NCBI GenBank assembly: GCA_944331885.1
Contig: CALVJF010000035.1
Coordinates: 1 to 7,353 of the forward strand
Reading direction: 5' to 3'
Source: an uncultured Bacilli bacterium
GTDB lineage: Bacteria; Bacillota_I; Bacilli_A; RF39; UBA660
DNA length: 7,353 nt
Position numbers and translations under genes: made by a program. Below, one piece after another: positions 4,723 through 7,353 of the stretch (within the stretch, counting starts at the first letter, position 1; each line of letters starts with the position of its first letter). Below the pieces are notes generated by a model. It had not been told where the DNA came from, ran no database searches, and saw nothing but the letters and a program-made list of their open reading frames with translations.

Positions 4723-5649
4723 ATGAAGAATAAAATAATAATTGATGAAAATAAAAAGTATTTAAAAGGAAATTTGCATGTTCATACTAATGCATCTGAT
4801 GGAAAATATAGTGTTGAAGATGTATGTCAAAAATATGGAAGTATGGGCTATGATTTTTTAGCTATTACTGATCATAATGTAGTTTATAAAGGTAGTAATT
4901 TTGTAAATGGAATGCTAGTAGTTCCTGGGGTTGAAGTTGCTTGTACTTATAATGGTGAAATTGATTATAAAAAGGGTTCTTATTCACATTTTAATTTAAT
5001 AGGAATTTTAAATAGTGAATATGATGTTATTTATCCTAGTTTATATAATAATGTCGACGAAATTAATTCACAAATTAAGAGATTTCAAGATAAAGGAATA
5101 TTAGTACAATATAATCATCCTAATTTTTCGAGATTTAGTGATAATGAGTACTTTAATTTAAATTGTTTTGATATGATAGAAATTTATAATCATAAAGATT
5201 ATACTATGGAAACATGTCTAGAAAGTGCTGATGCTATAATAAGAAATTATTTATTTCGTGGTAAGAGGTTCATGATTAGTTGTGGTGATGACTATCATGG
5301 AAATCATGATAATGATTTAGATTTTTATTGTCGTAAATCTTTTGTGATGGTAAATGCTGATCTGAATGTTGAAAGTGTAGTAAACGCTTTGGCTCAAGGC
5401 GATTTTTATGTTTCAAATGGTCCTTTAATTAATGATTTAAGAATAATTGACAACGTAATTTATTTAAAAACTGAAAAAGTTAGAAGAGTATTTTTTTATA
5501 ATTTTACTCGTCGAAGTAAGCATCTTTATAATTTTAATGGCTTTACTGAATGCTCTTATGAAATTAAAGGTGATGAGCGATATATATTTATTAAAATAGA
5601 GGATATGGATGGAAATAATGCTTGGGTACAACCAATTTATGTAAATTAG
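4723..5649 (+). CDS. PHP-domain metal-dependent phosphoesterase
   Basis: Encodes 308 residues. The PHP (polymerase and histidinol phosphatase) fold binds up to three metal ions and hydrolyses phosphoesters. All four motifs are visible: HVHTNASDG (19-27), AITDHN (47-52) with Glu71 in PGVEV, YNHPN (130-134), and GDDYH (188-192). This arrangement resembles stand-alone CehA/McbA-type PHP proteins. The last 80 or so residues (from about 225) form a beta-rich region following GDFYVSNGP, as in those proteins. No polymerase or signal peptide is present, so it is probably cytoplasmic. The substrate cannot be told. AGAAGGG (4711-4717) gives a good ribosome site 11 bases after truA, so it belongs to the same operon. 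It is an unusual guest between truA and rplM. Confidence 0.85.
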   Translation: MKNKIIIDENKKYLKGNLHVHTNASDGKYSVEDVCQKYGSMGYDFLAITDHNVVYKGSNFVNGMLVVPGVEVACTYNGEIDYKKGSYSHFNLIGILNSEYDVIYPSLYNNVDEINSQIKRFQDKGILVQYNHPNFSRFSDNEYFNLNCFDMIEIYNHKDYTMETCLESADAIIRNYLFRGKRFMISCGDDYHGNHDNDLDFYCRKSFVMVNADLNVESVVNALAQGDFYVSNGPLINDLRIIDNVIYLKTEKVRRVFFYNFTRRSKHLYNFNGFTECSYEIKGDERYIFIKIEDMDGNNAWVQPIYVN

Positions 5650-5660
5650 TTAAATTTTAT

Positions 5661-5689
5661 TTGACTTTTAGGCTTATTTCTCATATAAT
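5661..5689 (+). promoter_or_regulatory. Near-consensus sigma-A promoter for rplM-rpsI
   Basis: TTGACT (5661-5666), a 17-base spacer and TATAAT (5684-5689): 11 of 12 consensus bases at ideal spacing. It starts 11 bases after the PHP gene. No convincing terminator lies between, so some read-through from the truA operon may add to it. Confidence 0.85.
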
Positions 5690-5695
5690 TTTAAA

Positions 5696-5772
5696 TGGTA
5701 CATTTTATTTATTCAAAGTTTTAGACCTTGGGAAAGTTGAAGAATGGCGAATAGTGAAAGGAAAAAAGAAAT
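5696..5772 (+). promoter_or_regulatory. 5' leader of rplM, candidate L13 autoregulatory element
   Basis: About 76 untranslated bases lie between the expected start and ATG 5773. TTCAA (5712-5716) can pair with TTGAA (5737-5741) to enclose a 20-base loop with ACCTTGGG. Downstream is ATGGCGAATAGTGAAAGGA (5744-5762), which contains the ribosome site. An L13 leader family is known upstream of rplM in Firmicutes; assignment to it here is inference from position and length, not from a recognised consensus. Confidence 0.4.
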
Positions 5773-6204
5773 ATGAATTCATTTATGGAAAAGAAAGAAA
5801 CTGTAGATCGTAAATGGTACGTGATTGATGCAGAAGGAATGAATTTAGGACGTGTTGCTACTAAGGCTGCTTCTATCCTTAGAGGAAAACATAAACCTAC
5901 ATTTACTCCTCATGTTGATTGTGGAGATTATGTTATTATTATTAATGCTGCTAAAGTTAATTTAACTGGTAACAAGTTAAATGATAAGATGTATTATAAT
6001 CATAGCGGATATCCAGGAGGATTAAGAGAAAGAACTGCTAAAGAAATGGTTGAAAACTATCCTGAAGAAATGATGGAAAGAGCTATTAAAGGTATGCTTC
6101 CTAAAGGAAGACTTGGTAGACAAATGTATAAGAAATTATTTGTCTATGCTGGTGAAAATCATAATCACCAAGCACAAAAACCAATTGATATGAAAGTTCT
6201 TTAA
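5773..6204 (+). CDS. rplM: 50S ribosomal protein L13
   Basis: Encodes 143 residues. L13 is an early assembly protein of the large subunit that binds 23S rRNA. Family segments are clear: DRKWYVIDAEGMNLGRVAT (13-31), ILRGKHKPTFTPHVDCGD, VIIINAAKVNLTGNKL, KMYYNHSGYPGGL, AIKGMLPKGRLGRQMYKKL and the AQKP end. ATG 5773 was chosen because AAAGGA (5757-5762) precedes it; the in-frame ATG 5785 has no ribosome site, although the first residues vary among homologues. It is driven by the strong promoter at 5661 and followed after 13 bases by rpsI, the standard L13-S9 operon. A ten-codon upstream frame in the leader overlaps the start codon. Confidence 0.97.
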   Translation: MNSFMEKKETVDRKWYVIDAEGMNLGRVATKAASILRGKHKPTFTPHVDCGDYVIIINAAKVNLTGNKLNDKMYYNHSGYPGGLRERTAKEMVENYPEEMMERAIKGMLPKGRLGRQMYKKLFVYAGENHNHQAQKPIDMKVL

Positions 6205-6217
6205 GGAGGGTTAAGTA

Positions 6218-6634
6218 ATGGCAAAACAAATTTGGACTGCTACTGGTAGAAGAAAACGTTCTTCTGCACAAGTAAGAATGACAGTAGGTACTGGTAAAAT
6301 TTTAGTTAATGGTGTTGATGTTAATGAATATATGCCTTATGCTACTTTAGTTATGGATTTAAAACAACCTTTAGTTGCTACTGGTAATGAAGATAAGTTT
6401 GATATTGAAGTTACTGTAAAAGGTGGCGGATTCTCTGGTCAAACTGGTGCTATTAGATTAGGTATTACACGTGCTTTAATGGCTTATGATGCTAATACTG
6501 ATCAAACTAGAGAAGATGCTTATAGAAGGGTTCTTAAAACTGCTGGATTTGTAACTAGAGATCCAAGAGTTAAAGAAAGAAAGAAACCAGGTCTTAAAAA
6601 AGCTCGTAGAGCTCCACAATTCTCAAAACGTTAA
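6218..6634 (+). CDS. rpsI: 30S ribosomal protein S9
   Basis: Encodes 138 residues, a few more than in Bacillus. S9 sits in the head of the small subunit; its extended C-terminal tail reaches the P-site tRNA. The family pattern is complete: TATGRRKRSSAQVRM near the start, GTGKILVNGVDVNEYMP, VKGGGFSGQTGAIRLGITRAL in the middle, and the very basic tail DPRVKERKKPGLKKARRAPQ ending FSKR. A strong ribosome site AAGGAGGG (6203-6210) overlaps the rplM stop and stands 7 bases before ATG 6218. It is cotranscribed with rplM, and the strong hairpin immediately downstream ends the operon. Confidence 0.98.
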   Translation: MAKQIWTATGRRKRSSAQVRMTVGTGKILVNGVDVNEYMPYATLVMDLKQPLVATGNEDKFDIEVTVKGGGFSGQTGAIRLGITRALMAYDANTDQTREDAYRRVLKTAGFVTRDPRVKERKKPGLKKARRAPQFSKR

Positions 6635-6649
6635 TATTTATGTATTTAC

Positions 6650-6676
6650 AAAGCTTGCGTTATGCAAGCTTTTTTT
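6650..6676 (+). terminator. Strong Rho-independent terminator after rpsI
   Basis: A 9-bp perfect stem AAAGCTTGC (6650-6658) with GCAAGCTTT (6664-6672) closes the loop GTTAT. The T-run covers 6670-6676. The loop is identical to that of the spoVG terminator. Confidence 0.93.
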
Positions 6677-6724
6677 CTTGAAAATAAATGAGAATTGAAG
6701 AATAAGATTTAATAGGTGATTTTG

Positions 6725-7353
6725 GTGAAAATATTGTCGGTTGTTAGTATAGTTTTTTTGCTTTTAGGATGTGTAATAGTTGGTGCTAAGGAATTTAATG
6801 ATAATTTAAGTTTGTTGGGAAAGATTATAGTTATTGATGCCGGACACGGTGGGAAAGATCCCGGAACCAATTATAAGGATATTTATGAAAAAGATATTAA
6901 TTTAAATGTTGCGATATTTTTAGAAAAAGAACTAGCTAAAAAAGGTGCTAGTGTGGTGATGACAAGGACAGGAGATTACGATTTAAGTAGTCCTAATGCT
7001 CGATATAGGAAAAAAAGTGACTTTGATAATAGAATCAATATTATAAATGATTCTAAAGCTGATTTATATATTTCATTACATATAAATTATCTTAATGATA
7101 GTAGATATAAAGGAATTCAAGTATTTTATTTAAATAATGATAAAGATGCAATGAAATTACAAAATTCTTTAAATAAAGATTTAAGTAGTAATAGAGAAGC
7201 TAAAAAAATGAGTCAATCTTATTATATGTATGATAAATTAAATGTTTCTGGATTTTTAATTGAGTGTGGCTTTTTATCTAATGCTTCAGAAAGGAATAAA
7301 TTAATTACTGAAGGGTATCAAAAAGCAATAGCACAAGCTATTGCTAATGGAAT
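6725..7353 (+). CDS. cwlD: N-acetylmuramoyl-L-alanine amidase, CwlD-like (3' partial)
   Basis: The frame is open from GTG 6725 to the window edge, 209 codons without a stop. Amidase_3 enzymes are zinc-dependent and cut the bond between muramic acid and the peptide stem. CwlD acts in the forespore to make muramic lactam in cortex. The zinc and catalytic set is visible: His41 in VIDAGHGG, Glu55 in YEKDINL, His119 in YISLHIN and Glu180 in LIECGFLSN. Residues 3-21 form an export signal; Cys16 in LLLGC could be a lipobox. AGGTGA (6714-6719) is the ribosome site. In B. subtilis cwlD follows rplM-rpsI with ybaJ and ybaK between; here it follows directly, which supports CwlD over a general amidase. 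No SH3 or LysM domain precedes the catalytic domain. I see no clear promoter in 6677-6724. Confidence 0.88.
   Translation, partial: MKILSVVSIVFLLLGCVIVGAKEFNDNLSLLGKIIVIDAGHGGKDPGTNYKDIYEKDINLNVAIFLEKELAKKGASVVMTRTGDYDLSSPNARYRKKSDFDNRINIINDSKADLYISLHINYLNDSRYKGIQVFYLNNDKDAMKLQNSLNKDLSSNREAKKMSQSYYMYDKLNVSGFLIECGFLSNASERNKLITEGYQKAIAQAIANG

Noticed and set aside
5622..5813. 63-residue plus-strand frame spanning the PHP gene end and rplM start
   Set aside because: It overlaps two well-supported genes and contains the rplM promoter and leader; no ribosome site or recognisable product.
1..7353. Insertion sequences, CRISPR arrays, tRNA or rRNA genes, prophage remnants
   Set aside because: No transposase-like frames, spaced direct repeats, cloverleaf candidates or phage-type genes were seen on either strand.

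Overview
The window is a strongly AT-rich stretch of a low-GC Bacillota-type chromosome in which every recognisable gene lies on the plus strand. Gene content (veg, spoVG, yabP, yabQ, divIC, ecfA-like pair, truA, rplM, rpsI, cwlD) and Bacillus-like gene order point to a member of the Bacilli or a related low-GC lineage that has, or descends from, a spore former. The extreme AT bias and the absence of TGA as a stop for all 13 complete gene ends fit a reduced, possibly host-associated uncultured lineage near the Mollicutes/Bacilli border. That placement is inference. All ten Trp codons in the genes with complete 3' ends are TGG, and no gene looks broken by TGA, so TGA is not read as Trp here.

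Left part (1-1700): the tail of an unidentified gene (possibly yabG, on weak evidence), then veg, spoVG with its own sigma-A-like promoter and a strong terminator, then the overlapping pair yabP-yabQ (spore coat/cortex proteins), then divIC (divisome) with its own good extended -10 promoter inside the end of yabQ. This separates vegetative divIC from the sporulation genes in front of it. nrdG (anaerobic ribonucleotide reductase activase) follows without an adjacent nrdD.

Middle part (2300-5650): an operon of two overlapping ABC ATPase-like genes in the position of ecfA1-ecfA2, directly joined to truA and then a PHP-domain metal-dependent phosphoesterase. Both ATPases are badly degenerate. The first keeps only Walker A and a conservatively altered Walker B. 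The second has lost Walker A, signature, Walker B and H-loop. The membrane subunit gene ecfT, normally between ecfA2 and truA, is absent. This is the most unusual feature of the window: a probable repurposed pseudo-ATPase pair fixed in a housekeeping operon.

Right part (5650-7353): a near-consensus sigma-A promoter and a leader of about 76 nt precede rplM-rpsI (L13-S9), closed by a strong terminator. A separate germination-type amidase gene (cwlD-like) runs off the window end. Other signals are similar TACTA/TAGTA dyads at the divIC and nrdG -10 regions, a short overlapping upstream ORF in the rplM leader, and identical GTTAT loops in the two strongest terminators.
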